A DNA stretch of 64,000 bases from Diphasiastrum complanatum (taxonomy: Eukaryota; Streptophyta; Lycopodiopsida; Lycopodiales; Lycopodiaceae). The DNA is taken from assembly GCA_029204225.1 (NCBI GenBank), contig CM055097.1, forward strand, positions 46,327,858-46,391,857. The letters run 5' to 3'. Below are positions 32,826 to 44,775 of the stretch, piece by piece. Below the pieces are notes generated by a model, which saw only the letters and a program-made list of their open reading frames with translations, made no database searches and was not told where the DNA came from. The position numbers were made by a program, and so were the translations under genes. Position 1 is the stretch's first letter, and each line of letters starts with the position of its first letter.

Positions 32826-33149
32826 CTGAAAATACAGATATGCTGCATAGAATGCAAGAAGCAAAGGTAGGATTCCCCATAATGAAACTGTGCTAACAAT
32901 GCCAATGAGCAAAAACGTGGATAGAAGCTGGAAAAATGAGCTCAGGAACATGTTTGTATAAACAGCTACAGTGCGATCAATGTCTCCAGTATCTTTTGCA
33001 AAACGATTGATTATGCGACCTAGTGGATTCGCGTAGAAGAATGACATAGGAGCTCGCAATATTGACCCTAGCATACTATCATGAAGGGATCTGGCAGCAG
33101 CTAGACTTGATACAACAATCCAAAATGAATTGGACAGTGTCACAAGCAC
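32826..33149 (-). CDS. ABCC: ABCC exon: TMD2 membrane spans
   Basis: 324 bp, phase 0 at both ends. It encodes [55 protein letters not shown] and then two hydrophobic spans ([29 protein letters not shown]). The RIINRFAKD block is diagnostic of ABCC TMD2. Confidence 0.96.
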
Positions 33150-33358
33150 CTAGTCCAATCAACATGATGGTACATTAGTCTTAGAGCATTTCCATAATAT
33201 CCAGAAATTAAATTTTGCACTTCTAGAAACACTTTCTTCGAAATTGGCATACAAAAAATAGCCTCTTTCTATTTTCTAATTAGAATCGAGAGCACATTTT
33301 CCTTGACAAAATCTTCTGACGAATATGATATAACTTCTGACTGACAAGCCATATGCAC

Positions 33359-33539
33359 CTGGCAAAAAGAAATTGCTGCATAAATTGCGTTATAGAAACC
33401 AGGCCCATGAGTTTTGGTGATGGTTTCATCCGTCCAATAACTAAGCCATCCACTGCTAGCAAGACGAGTTCCTTCAATCGATATGTAGCAGAAGAACAAT
33501 ACACTAACTACCCAAATTCCACCAAGAGCATCGACATAT
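33359..33539 (-). CDS. ABCC: ABCC exon: first span of TMD2
   Basis: 181 bp, entered in phase 2. It encodes ALGGIWVVSVLFFCYISIEG, then SSGWLSYWTDE and HGPGFYNAIYAAISFCQ. This opens TMD2 after the linker; the W-L-S-x-W-T pattern is typical of ABCC proteins. The acceptor is TTTGCAG and the donor CCAG|GTGCAT. Confidence 0.95.
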
Positions 33540-36247
33540 CTGCAAACATTAAACGATTGTCACAGCTCAAAGGTTGAATGATCATAAACTCAACAGATAA
33601 GTACATTGTGCTGCTCAATTGATTCAGAAAAATGTGTAAGATTCACAAAGCAAACTCATGTCCAAACTGAGAGTTTGGATTCTTTTGGCAACACTTGAAA
33701 GAAGACTGTGTCTAAATCACCGGTTCAGCAAAAGTTCTCGTAATTATTTATGGTATGGCTCCTGAAATTCCACTCAAATATAAATATTACATTCTACATT
33801 GTATATTGCACTGATAAGAGTTCTATACCCATTCCGTCTTCTTTTTAATGTAAATACAATCTCCAATCACCGGCCTTGAAGCACTTGGGAACTTTCCCAG
33901 CCACAACGCTATCAGTTAATTGATGTTGTGTTGTCCATAGTAGCAAAGATGTGAGACCGTAGGGCTTATGTCAATCATTTTTATGAGGATGGACATACCT
34001 ATCATCAAGGTTATAAGCCTGGTCTAAGGGATTTTAAACTTTCACAAATCTGGGACATTTATACAAAAAGCTAATTGTGCATAAGAAGAAAGAGGCATCT
34101 CCTCAAAGGTCTCACCATTCTTCATAAATCAATCTCCTGGGTAAAATCCTTTTGATGCAGACATTTGGCGCATGCTAACCACCACCAGTTCATATTAGTT
34201 GGCGATAGTAGATACACTGACACAGTTGTGCGGTAGTTTCAGAACACATTTGGAATGCTCATTCCAAAACACTCCAAGAGTTTTTCAACGTTGAATGATT
34301 GATTTCCATTGGATTTGTTAAGTTAGGGAGGAAAAACAATGTCTGTTGCATAGTGAAAAATGAACTTCAAAGCTCAATAACAAATTGATTGGTTATTCTG
34401 GAAGTTACACTCTGTATACAATAACTATGTAAAACATAAATGTGTTCCAATTTTTACACTCCCGGTTTGTTGTACTAACTCTGAGATTTGTAAATGTACA
34501 ATAGGTTTGTAAATACTGGTTCTTTTTGGCAAGCTTGGTTCGTTACATGAAAGAATCTGTGAGAAATGACAAGGGAATGGTTTCGTTTATGCATGTAATG
34601 CTTGGTGTATACTTGGCTTTACTATTACTAAAGCCAATGACTTGTTGGCTGCAATCTTTTTGGAGAGGTCAGGGATCACAAGACGATGAATTTGCTTGAA
34701 AATGTACAAGAAGCTACAATTTATTAGAAAATCTCAGCAATTTAGAGCTGTTTCAAAAACATTATATTCTTTTTATATATTGCAACTAATATCATGCCAT
34801 TCCCATCTAGAGGTGATTCAGTGATATTCTCCATCGATAGCGCTTCATCTATGCATGGAAGGTCACCATATCATTCTCTCTCAATAGCCACTATATCCTC
34901 AGGGGCCACTATGTGCACCGGCCACTATAATGCACCAAACAATACCTGCAAAAACTGACATTTTTTGCCACATAATTTCCTAGTAAAGATAACCAGGAAC
35001 CCCGGTTTTCATGAAGGATTGGAGTCTGTAGCTGAGCAAAAAAACATTTGATATAAACTGACTGTAGACTCCAATCACTTCATCACTTTATCACTTCAAT
35101 AAATCTCGGTTGGTTTCTTCAATGCATCCATGGGATAGGTAAAATGAATTGTTCAAGTTTCACTTTTCATAGAAAAACTTTTTCCACAATGTAACGATAA
35201 ATGAAAGGTTGTGGCTCTAGAACAAGTGTTCTGATATAAGCCTTGACATATATGCAGAATGTAAGAGGGGCGAAGATCGTTTTGCCATTGTGTCCCTCAT
35301 TTTGTCCACATAGCATAAGACAAACGCTCTATTGATACGAAGATCTATTCAACAAATATGTTTTCAGACCCATTACCTACTTACATGATGATTGTCAAGT
35401 CACTTGACACTGACCCAGTTAAGTCATCACCTAGCTTCAACCTTCTAGTGCAATATCTAGAAAGTATTCAACATCACAGTGTAGAAAATTGATACAATAA
35501 ATCATCATAAGTACGAGAAAGATAGAGACGTCATGATGGAACCCCTTCCGAAGCCTCCAAGTGAAGGAATCCAATTCAACAACTGAGAAGACACAAATCG
35601 CACAAGTAGAGCAGTACTGGTAAGTCGGTTTATGAACCTTAAGTACTTAGTCTACTTGGATTTCTAATATCGTGACTGTTAGGAACTCTGTAAAAGATGA
35701 GTTTTTTCACCACAAACATTCATGCAAGTATCAAAATATAATCTTCATGGAATCTAACCAACATCTTAAAGGAACCCTTCAAAATCTGGAAGAAAAATTA
35801 ATGAAGTTTTTTTTATGTGCACAAAATAGGAGGGAGGTGATTTGACATTCTGCATGTTTCTCAAGGAAAGGAGAGAGAAGGAAGTGGTGAAGATGACCTG
35901 CTTAAAACAAAAACTTAATGCACTTATCAAAAACTATTACTGTGGTGGAAATCACCACAAAAGCTATATTCCAGAATAGGATCACAAGAGCGCATCATGA
36001 GACTCTACACAAGGATAGTGGTTATGAACACCTTTAACCCATGTCCATTATGAGACCTTCAGCATAAAATCAACCCGGTTTGACTACCAGTCAATGAACA
36101 GTGTAGTTATACCAACTGAATTTCAGCAAATAAATGTTACATCACATAAATTTAGAGAGATACTTCTATGTATAGAAGTGTCTCTGAGTAGCTTGCCACA
36201 ATTCATGGAACAGATCTAAGCAGTTATTTTGAGATAGAACTTTATAC
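33540..36247 (-). other. ABCC intron of 2.7 kb, no gene or element recognised
   Basis: AT-rich with many stops in all frames. No transposon ends, long repeats or coding domains were recognised. Confidence 0.6.
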
Positions 36248-36645
36248 CTTCGCAGGACCTTCGAGCTGACAATTCCAGTTTCGCGTTCCTCTTGTTTTAC
36301 AAGAACAGATTTTTTCTCCTTCTTACTGCTGGGTTTCCTTTTTATGGATAATGCCTTTGTGATCTTTGTTACCTCACCATTTTCAGTGGATTCTATATCA
36401 GCTTCGAGAGGTTTTTGAGCATCATTAATATCTTCCTCAATACTATCTTCCATACTTCCTGCATTCTCCATCAGCTGCTTGAACAGTGGACCATTTTCCA
36501 TCAACTCTTCAAAGGTACCTTGCTCCTTAATCTCACCTTCATGAACAAAGAGAACCTTGTCTACTTGAGACAGAAAATGTAGCTGATTTGTTACCAATAG
36601 CCGAGTCTTCTCTTGGAGTTCACCATGAAGACAAGAATCAAAGAC
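36248..36645 (-). CDS. ABCC: ABCC exon: end of NBD1 and linker
   Basis: 398 bp. It opens VFDSCLHGELQEKTRLLVTN, then QLHFLSQVDKVLFVHEG with the NBD1 switch-histidine position occupied by Q/N as in many ABCC NBD1s. KEQGTFEELMENG and LMENAGSMED follow. An acidic and then basic linker of about 50 residues precedes KQEERETGIVSSKVLRR, the conserved lead into TMD2. The final codon is split in phase 2 and completes as Arg with the next exon. Confidence 0.96.
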
Positions 36646-38440
36646 CTGCTTAGTGAAAATACGTTAGTGAAATGCATTGAATGCAATATTCACATGCCTT
36701 ATAGAACAAACTGAATTGTAGAAACTCTGAACTTAGTTGAAAACTGAATTTCATTTATCTCCCAGGAAAGGCCAATCTTCTCAGAAAGTTTTAATTCTCT
36801 GTGGAAATTGTGTAGTACTGTGAATAGGTTTACTAGATGTTGTACAAGTATAATATATCTATGTCATCATGTATACAATAATACCCAACATAACAAAGGA
36901 GGCATGCAATCTTCAACCCTATGGAGTCCAACCACAAAATCTCAGACGATCAACTTCATCATGCATAACATGGACCAAATGCTACGACATCCCTACTCAT
37001 GTCATCAGCCCTATAGTAGGTGCAGCTATTATACAAAGCATAACCCCCTAATCAGGTCAAGTCCCATGCATTCCAAGTTTTGGCAATTTAGCACATGCCG
37101 TGAATATTATATAGTCAATAGGGAACCATACTGACCTCAAACTATAATCTCCAGTTGATTACAAATTTGAGTTCGAATCTTTGATTCTTATGAAATTCGG
37201 ACTGACTATCAACTACCTAAATCTTATAGACTAGCGACTATAAGTGATATTGTAGATATCATACATTCATACACTGATCTTCCGACTCTCAGCACAACAC
37301 ATTCTACCTTACTCCTTGGTGCTTACACATTATAGCCCCTTCTCAATTATGTCACCTTACACTTGAGGCTTGTGAAAGATGATTCTGATTCATATAAAAT
37401 CCAAATAGACTTATGTACATTTCCCATAATACATATGCTATGATGGACATACAATACTTATATGGCTTATGGGCCCGAACCCCTTTTATTTTACTCCTTA
37501 CTACTTTAAACTTTCTAGCCCCTGCAAAATTCTATCACCTTGTACCTGCTGCTTATGATATATGATTCTAATTTCTACGAGATTTGAATAAAAATTACAT
37601 ACATATTCCAGTATATATATGTTCTTATGGACATACAGTACTTTTAGGGCTTATGAGTCCAAGATCCATCTTATTGGTAGGACCAATTGTATTTCATTCA
37701 CAGTGCAAGTCTTTTATTACAAAAGCTTTCAAGTCACAATTCGATCAAAACAAGAGAACATATTATTTTTTGTCTCAGAACGGTTTGGGTGATGTGTGGA
37801 TCCTTTACTCTATGTTGCTTGACAGCTTGTTAATCATACATTCCTACCTGAAAAAATTGCATTTGTTTGCTACACACATGGGCATCGAGAAAATCACTCC
37901 ATATCACATCCTTTTGGATGAAACCAATATTCTCCCTTTGGAAGCCATGCCCCATGATAACAACAATAAGTTAAATAGAGAGGATTGCATATGGAGATCA
38001 CCTCTCAAAGGCACCTATGCAAAGTTGCCAAACAGCCTCAAAGATTGAAAGATTGTTAGTGGGTAGACCTTCAAAAAGGAACATCCAACAAAATGGCTAG
38101 CCTCAAGCACCTCCAGAACTAAAATGTATCCTAATGAAGTGCAAACACCACCTTTCAAGGATATGCACATACTCACATGAGTTGCATTTAGAGATGAAAA
38201 GAAATGGGCCTAAATGATTGCATTGGCCTAAATAAAATGGGAGGAAACGATTTGTCTCATATGCAACAAAAGACCAGTTGGGAAAATTGCACAAGGTACT
38301 TGAAAGGTACATTTTAGTAACAGCTCCATAGTTGTGTCGAACCACCGCCTGGTTAGAACCGGAAAAAAAAAACAGTTCGAACCATTTTTTTGGCATTTTC
38401 CAGAGGACTGTCGGGGGAGTTGGGCATGCACATTTTCTGG

Positions 38441-38445
<5 letters not shown>
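36646..38445 (-). other. left-hand part of the 21.8 kb ABCC intron, nothing recognised
   Basis: AT-rich. Short frames such as 37584-38048 plus resemble no family. It ends at the (GA)n tail of the first LINE. Confidence 0.6.
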
Positions 38446-38446
<1 letters not shown>

Positions 38447-38505
<59 letters not shown>

Positions 38506-38560
38506 AGAAGAAGAAAGAAAGAAAGCTTTATTAATGTCTTTTCCATGCCAAAAGGCATAT
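38447..38560 (-). repeat. LINE A 3' end and (GA)n/(GAAA)n tail
   Basis: Plus strand: GA repeat, GAAGAAGAAGAAAGAAAGAAAGC, then TTTATTAATGTCTTTTCC. On the minus strand this is a polyadenylation-like AATAAAGC followed by the tail. The same ending recurs at 47910, 51137 and, reversed, 57590. Confidence 0.85.
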
Positions 38561-38699
38561 AAGACAAATAAGTACATATCAAGTATGTGGACCATCTGGG
38601 AGCGTATGAAAAACGTCTCTAAAACTGAAAGAAAAGCATATATAATAGATCTAAACACAATTATCAGTGTTGAGGGCGAAAGTGGGGAGATAGATGTAG

Positions 38700-39159
38700 G
38701 CGAACCTTAAAGTACATCTGCCCATGATTGGACAGTCGTATGGTGCTGTTCCACCTGACTTTCGAGCTGCTGAATTTTAGCTAAAGTAGCGATTTGGGAA
38801 GAAGTATCACTTTTGATAACTGCAACTTCCTTCTTGAGTGCTTCAATGGAAGTGTCTAGCTTCTAAAGGTGCGACTGCACAGCGAGAAGTAGAGAATCAT
38901 GGGAAGCAAGTTTCTCTCTATGATTGTTAAGGTATTCAAATAGACGGAGTTGATCCTCACGAAGAAGACGGACTAACATATATGTTGGGAGAGAAGCAGG
39001 TGTTTCTAGAGTGTCTGGAGTGAAGGGAATAGCTACAGTAGTTTCATTGTTGCGAATAGGATTTGATGGGGGGGCGACATCGTGTGTCTGGGGGGTGACA
39101 TCGTGCCAATAATAAGTAGAGGAAAACCTCTCCATCTGAACAAGAGCAGAGTGCCCCTT
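38700..39159 (-). pseudogene. ORF1-type coiled coil joined behind LINE A RT
   Basis: Directly after the RT scrap comes a segment with TPDTLETPASLPTYMLVRLL and, across a stop, LDTSIEALKKEVAVIKSD and KIQQLESQVEQHHTIVQSW. This resembles the ORF1 coiled-coil of LINE B (PEIYTPAKSFEQYIF, LRKEMGQLQ) and not the RT C-terminus. The normal connection and zinc-finger end are missing. Confidence 0.6.
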
Positions 39160-39953
39160 GCGGAGCCTAGCCAATGCAGTTGGTCTAAACGAAAGCAATG
39201 GGCCAGAAAAGAGAACACCCAGGTATGTGTAAGACGCTACTATCTCTAGAGGTTGTCCATCAAAATAGAACATAGTGTCTCTCATATGCTGCATGTTGGT
39301 GTTAAACACCATAATCTTAGTCTTTCCAATGTTCACCATTAGCCCCCATATCTGACAAAAAAGTATACAAGGCATCCAGATTTCTCTGAAGTCCTGTAGC
39401 TGAACTAGATAGTAAAACCACATCATCTGCATAAAGAAGGATGGGGATAACAATATTTGCTAAAGGACAGCCATCCCCCCCTTCTTCCCGAATAATACGC
39501 TCAAGGTCGTCAATGTATAAAGCAAAAAGGGTGGGTGATAAAGGACATCCCCGCTTTACTCTGACCGTACTATGAATATTTGAAGACCGTCCATCTCCAT
39601 CACGAAATCTGGCCAAAACTCTCTCATATAATGCGATGATAGCAGCAATGATCTCCTGTGAGAACCAAGGGATGCCAGACGCCGGAGCAGCAAGTGTCGC
39701 GGAACTAAATCAAATGCTTTGCGGAAGTCCACAAAACAGCAATAGACTCTCTGTTTCCTGAACTTTGTTGCCTCAATGATACATCTCAGTATGAATATCT
39801 AGTGTGCTGTGGAGTAGCCTGCTCTAAAGCCTGCCTGTCCCATAGCATATAACTCCTGTGTCTCTGCATGGGCGCTGATGATAGACTGCATAACTGAACC
39901 ATAGAGCTTAGCCATAGTGTGGCTGATCATAATAGTACGATAGTTGTCTACAT
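39160..39953 (-). pseudogene. LINE A ORF2 reverse transcriptase
   Basis: VKRGCPLSPTLFALYIDDLE is the template-contact block, and LLYADDVVLLSSS holds the catalytic ADD. GKTKIMVFNTN and YTYLGVLFSGP are the thumb-side landmarks. Similarity stops after RLRKGHSALVQMERF. Confidence 0.88.
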
Positions 39954-40625
39954 TCAGAGGATCACCAGCCTTAAGTTAAGTATAGGGTGCAAAACGTTGG
40001 TACACCAAGGTGTGGGAAGGCCAAAAATAACAGATTGGTTGAAAACGTAGGAGATGTATGGAGCAATAATATGGGCGATAGGTTTTAGAAAGTCCATACT
40101 TAGAGAGTCAACATCAATGGCTTTATGGTTTTGGCCATTTTTTATGGCGTTTTCAATCATGGACGGAGTGAAAAGGGTGAATTCTGAAGGTCGAGGTGAG
40201 AGAGAGATGGAAGGAGTGTCAACTGTATAAAGTTTTGCAGCATAGTCAATCCACGATTCAATGGCAATAGGAGCAGGCATACGTAAGTTTTTAGAGAACA
40301 TCTTCCAAAAGAAGGTGGAAGAATAAGAGTCCAAAGAATCGATGAGTTTTTGTGCTAGAGACTGAAAGTACATGGTCTTCTTCTGCAAAGTCATCCTATG
40401 GTATTCTCTTTGTTTAGATGCTAAGGTGTCGGGAGAATGATTTTGAGCGTAAACAACCTGCTTGTGTAGAGAGACACACTCATCATCATACCATCTATTG
40501 TAAGTGCGTTTATGAGATGAGAAAGTTTTTGGAGGATATGCAGTATTGGCTGAGCAAAGAAGTGACTGAGATAAAAAGGCGGCTTGTTGGTCTACTGAAG
40601 ATGAGAAGGGGAAATTGTCTAGCAT
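39954..40625 (-). pseudogene. LINE A ORF2 region between endonuclease and RT
   Basis: NRWYDDECVSLHKQVVYA and an S-L-D-S...FWKMFSKNLR block match the linker that precedes LINE RT. TPSMIENAIKNGQNHKAIDVDSL leads to the first RT block (NQSVIFGLPTPWCTN). Confidence 0.8.
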
Positions 40626-41530
40626 TGTGGCCAGAGAGGAAGTGTAAGTAGGAAGACCAATTGAGAGAAAGAAGGACGATGGTGGCGTGTGGAATGCGGA
40701 GTCGTAACAATACCAAGAGTAGCATGGCCAAGAGACAGGAACAATAGAGAGTGATCAAAGATGGTAGGTGCATAATACGAAAAGTATGAAGAAACGGAAT
40801 TAAGGCTAGTGAGCCAATGAAGTAGTCAATGACGCTGTGTCCACCATCGTGCGGATGGCAGGTAAAAACTGATGATGATGACCACCGAGAAAGGCCATTC
40901 AAAATGGCTAAAGAGTGAGCTTCTGCAAGTCCAATCAACTGTTCTCCAAAGTGTGTAGCTGGGGTATCAGCATCCTGAGAGGTACTGTCCAAACCCACAT
41001 CCAAAACTTGAATATGTAGGAAATCACTATCTGCATGAAACTCTGTCTGTTGGGTGTTGGTGCGAGCGTTAAAATCACCTGCTAATAAAATAAGGCCCTG
41101 CTGTGCAAAGCTGGCTATATCATCAGAAAGAGACTGGAAGGGGTCACCACATAATCTGCAAAAGCTGATGTCTGAGGTGCAAAATAACAAACTGCTATAA
41201 AGAGATCTTGAGGTAGCGACCAAAAAATTGTAACCAAATAAATCGTGCAAATGGGTCACTTTTGAGTAGCTTAAAATGAGTACGAAAAACTTCCTTGGTA
41301 ATACATGCAATACCACCAGAGCCACGTGTGGTTTTTCCTCTTACGAAAGGCCTGTACGCTGAATACCATGAGTAATTCTGAATAACTGGAAGAGGTCGAT
41401 ATAGTGACTCATGAGTCTCCGCTAAGAGCAAAATATCACATTTCTATAAAAAGGAGTGAAAATCCCCTACCGAAGAAGATGAAAGCACATTGTTACAATT
41501 CAATAAACCAATTCGTAATGGCTGAGGGGA
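40626..41530 (-). pseudogene. LINE A ORF2 endonuclease domain
   Basis: LRIGLLNCNN opens the APE-type endonuclease. A stop lies in the next stretch. LLAETHESL (catalytic Glu) and GSGGIACITKE follow, then in another frame LLAGDFNARTN (the D and N of GDFN) and GHSVIDYFIGS. The domain would nick target DNA for target-primed reverse transcription. Frame breaks prevent function. Confidence 0.85.
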
Positions 41531-42052
41531 TCTCGGGTTGTTGTGCCCGGGATCCCCGATTCCCTATTGTGAAATCTTATCGTAGAATTTAGGCTTGCTT
41601 CAATAAAGACCACTCTTTGATTCCTAGCATTGGCCTCCTGAATGACCAATTTCCTCGCTTGCCATTGTGTGTGTGTGTGTTAGATCGTCATCCATAAAAA
41701 TAAAAGATCCTTTGAGCTAAGCTCAAAGGCGTAAAGCAGAATTGTGTTGTTCAATGGAGCGAAACTTTATGAATAGGACCTTATCATTAAATTTGCTCCG
41801 CCAAGCAGTGTCAAATCCCTCCATATTATGTGCAAGTTTAGATACAAGGTCTTTCGCCTCATCAAGTGCCTTGTTTCCATTAGGGATACCCCTAACTCGT
41901 ATATTAAGAGCCTTCTTGGCTCTTCTCTCTTGTTCTGTAAAAACATTCTCTAAGGTAGAATTCACTAACGAAGGCTGAACTTGGTTAGAGGAATTACCAG
42001 CTTGCTTAAGAACTGAAGCCTTTGTAAGCGTAGGTGCCCCATTCTGTTGCAA
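41500..42052 (-). pseudogene. LINE A ORF1 (RNA-binding, L1-like)
   Basis: After a short lead it has TEQERRAKKALNIRVRGIPN, an RRM-like start as in L1 ORF1 proteins. It continues through VLFIKFRSIEQHNSALRL and, after a break near 41720, SFIFMDDDLT and ARKLVIQEANARNQRVVFI. The stop TGA at 41500-41502 overlaps the start of ORF2. Only the C-terminal half of ORF1 is present; the 5' end is truncated. Confidence 0.75.
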
Positions 42053-42079
42053 AAGCAGTTTTGTGGCGATCGGCAGGTG

Positions 42080-42525
42080 CTTCCAACAAGGCGATCCAAA
42101 ATGCTTTCAGTAAAAGGTAACGGAAAGTGATCCTTCCGTGTCACTTTATTCAATGCTTTGAGATTCACACAGATTCGCAATTTCCCATTTTTCTTAGGAA
42201 CAATGACAATCGGTGAAATCTATTCTGTATGTTCGATCTCATAAATGAAATCGGCGTCAAGCAATCTCTGAAGTTCTTTCTTTATCAGATCTGCCACATT
42301 AGGATTACAGCGATAGAACTTTGTAACCTTTGGAACTGCATCAGGTACTAAAGGTATGGTATGTTCAATTACTGATGTCGGAATACCCTTCAAATTCTGA
42401 TAAGTCCATGCAAAGCAATTTTGATACTTAATAAGTAACAAACGGAGTGCTTGATACTGTTCAGGAGTAAGTTGTGATCCCACTTGTACAATCTTTTCCG
42501 GTTCTCCTGGTTCAGCAAGATTCAT
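42080..42525 (-). pseudogene. Ty3/gypsy RT N-terminal fragment
   Basis: LTPEQYQALRLLLIKYQNCF, AWTYQNLKGIPTSVIEHTIP and KKELQRLLDADFIYEIEHTE, then after a stop IVIVPKKNGKLRICVNLKAL and DHFPLPFTESILDRL. This is the beginning of gypsy RT up to the first palm block. It is unlike the two chromovirus copies in the window and closer to the PLPFID type. It is cut off at LINE A's 5' end. Confidence 0.8.
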
Positions 42526-42756
42526 TGGCTACGTCCTAGCTGGGCCATCATAAACCTCACATATGCCTACAGAGGGGCACATTCCTAGCTGTAGGATCAA
42601 CACATTCTCAGTTGTCCATCCAGCGCATTTCTAGAAGAGAATCCAACGCATTTCCAGCAGAGGATCTAACACATTTTAGAGAGGACCAACAGCGATGGAG
42701 AGCTAGCTCAGGAGGCCAACGTGCTCAGGAGGCCATCGCGCTCAGAGAGGGAGGCC

Positions 42757-42762
<6 letters not shown>
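42526..42762. other. short spacer with GCATTTC-AG repeats
   Basis: Small repeated phrases (CAGCGCATTTCTAGAAGAGA, CAACGCATTTCCAGCAGAGG) and no gene. Confidence 0.5.
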
Positions 42763-42792
<30 letters not shown>

Positions 42793-42922
42793 TTATTAAT
42801 GTCCATGGAATACCCTAAGGTACATAGGACTGAAAAAAAGGTACATGTCAAGTATGCCCGGTGGGAGCGTGAAAGCTCTACAACCTAAAAGAAACAAGAT
42901 TACAGTAAAATAGGAAATAGTG

Positions 42923-44147
42923 CTAGGCACAAGGAGAGTCAAGCATCAAATGTCTCTCTGCTTGTGAAAAAATGATGTAAAGTATGTTGTGGCACTGTCT
43001 CTGAGCGAGCTGCGTCTCTCTGTCGTCGAGTGGATGATCGGTGGTGTCTATGTTTTCGTGAAGTTGTAGGCTGTGGCTTCCGGGCTGGCTGTCTCTCTGG
43101 TCGACGACATTGTCTCTGCCATCTATGTATGGTGGCATCTGGAATCTCAGCCTCTCCATCATAATCACTACTCTCTTGCCTCTGTCTCCGGCGGGATAGA
43201 CACTCCTGTATGCTCAGCTATATCAAGGGGGAGGTGTCAGCGTCAAGACTCGCCATACCCAAGTCTATCATCTCCCGTATCATCAACGCAACACATCTGG
43301 AGTCGTCATATGATACCAAGGTAGAGAGTGCAAGTGGATGTTCTCGAAACAAGCAGTAGTATCTCCCTCGAATCTCATAGTAAGCTGGGCATTTGAAGAG
43401 AAAATGGAACTCATCCTTTATATCATGTAGGTCACACATACTACAAATCCGTGCATCTCTCGGGATGCCCCTGTATCTGCCAGTCTTAACGGCTAATTGG
43501 TGAGAGGAAACCCGAAACTGACCCATCACTATCCACCGTCTGTGTGAGATACTGTCCTCTAGGTATCTGGGTATAATGGGATACCCAGCAGGATCCCGGG
43601 ATAGAAAATGTGCCCGATAAAACTCCGTCTTCACCCCAGATGAATCATGCCAAGTGCTCTGAAGATATGCCCTGTATAGGTATCCTTTAATATACTGATG
43701 AGTACCAGCTGGTAGATCCGTAATCTGAATACTCAATGTGGAGAGGAGACGACAGGCCTGGGAATACCACAAAAAGGAATGTCCCTCAGAGTGTAAGTGC
43801 TGGGAGGACGACAAAGTTGCTACAGCGTAGTGTGTGCCTCTACCCTGGAGATCCTCCAAGCGCTGTATGAATGTGACAATATGGAACAGTGCCTCTCTCT
43901 GAATAGGGGGGACGGCAAGCTCTGCCAATATAATATGATGTGGGATAGAGGGCTTAGCCCGTACCATCCGAGAGAGCATATGAATCTGAAGTCGTGAGAT
44001 GCACGCCCACTCGGTGGCCGTCAAGCCAGTACTCCATGTCTCTGATCCGTATAGAGCTGAGGGAACGACCATAGTGTCAAAGAGTCGGCACTTACTAGTC
44101 GCATCTCTAACATGTGAGCTGAAACATAATCTCTCCAAATCTACCAA
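42923..44147 (-). pseudogene. LINE B ORF2 C-terminus with zinc-knuckle region
   Basis: SHVRDATSKCRLFDTMVVPS and ALYGSETWSTGL are post-RT blocks. Then comes ICSMCDLHDIKDEFHFLFKC, a C-x2-C...H...C zinc-binding pattern, followed by PAYYEIRGRYYCLF. The frame ends at 43218 and a further frame reaches 42923. Confidence 0.85.
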
Positions 44148-44186
44148 CGATGCATAACCCTTCCGTAGCCGGGAAAATGCTGCCTG

Positions 44187-44735
44187 TCACATGCTGAAAG
44201 TGGGACCAGAAAATACCACACCTAGGTATGTGTAGGAGTCAACTACCTCAAGTGGATGCTCCTCCCATAAAAGCACCTGTTGCATCATGAAGGATCTGGA
44301 GGTGTTAAATACCATAACTTTGGTTTTGGCCACATTCACTGATAATCCCCATTGAGTACAAAAAGAGTGAAGCGCGTCAAGATGTCGCTGCAAACCTTCC
44401 CTCGTCCTCGAAAGCAAAACCACATCATCAGCATATAATAGGATAGCGATAACGAGGTCACCCAATGTGCATCCCTCACCTCCCTCTGTTTGTATAACCT
44501 GCTCAAGCTCGTCTATATATAAACCAAAGAGTGTAGGAGAGAGAGGACATCCCTGCTTAACCCCAATGGTACTCTCTATCTCAGGTGATACAACTCCTGA
44601 TACTTGGATACGACCAATAACTCGTCTATACAATGCCACAATTGTCTGTATGATATCCTCCTGGACGCCACGGTCTCGAAGTCTCTGTATCAGTAGATGT
44701 TGAGGCACAGAGTCAAAGGCCTTGTTGAAATCCAC
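44187..44735 (-). pseudogene. LINE B ORF2 reverse transcriptase core
   Basis: MDFNKAFDSVPQHLLIQRLR is palm block A with the first catalytic Asp; it is preceded by a break. Then come GVKQGCPLSPTLFGLYIDEL and ILLYADDVVLLSRTREGLQR with ADD, NVAKTKVMVFNTS and YTYLGVVFSGPTF. All catalytic aspartates are present. Confidence 0.92.
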
Positions 44736-44775
44736 AAAGCAGTACTAAACATGCTCTCTCTTGGCCTTAGCCTCC

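Larger units (their letters stand above)
38447..42056 (-). mobile_element. LINE copy A, rearranged, with (GA)n at its 3' end
   Basis: Read on the minus strand this is ORF1, endonuclease, a linker, reverse transcriptase and a 3' region ending AATAAAGC, then TTTC units and (CT)n (plus strand (GA)n at 38447-38501). The coiled-coil part of an ORF1 follows the RT, so this copy is a mosaic. Several stops and frameshifts make it inactive. It lies in the ABCC intron, in the same orientation as the gene. Confidence 0.85.

Noticed and set aside
37584-38048. 154-residue plus-strand frame
   Set aside because: AT-rich intronic DNA with no recognisable domain; likely chance.
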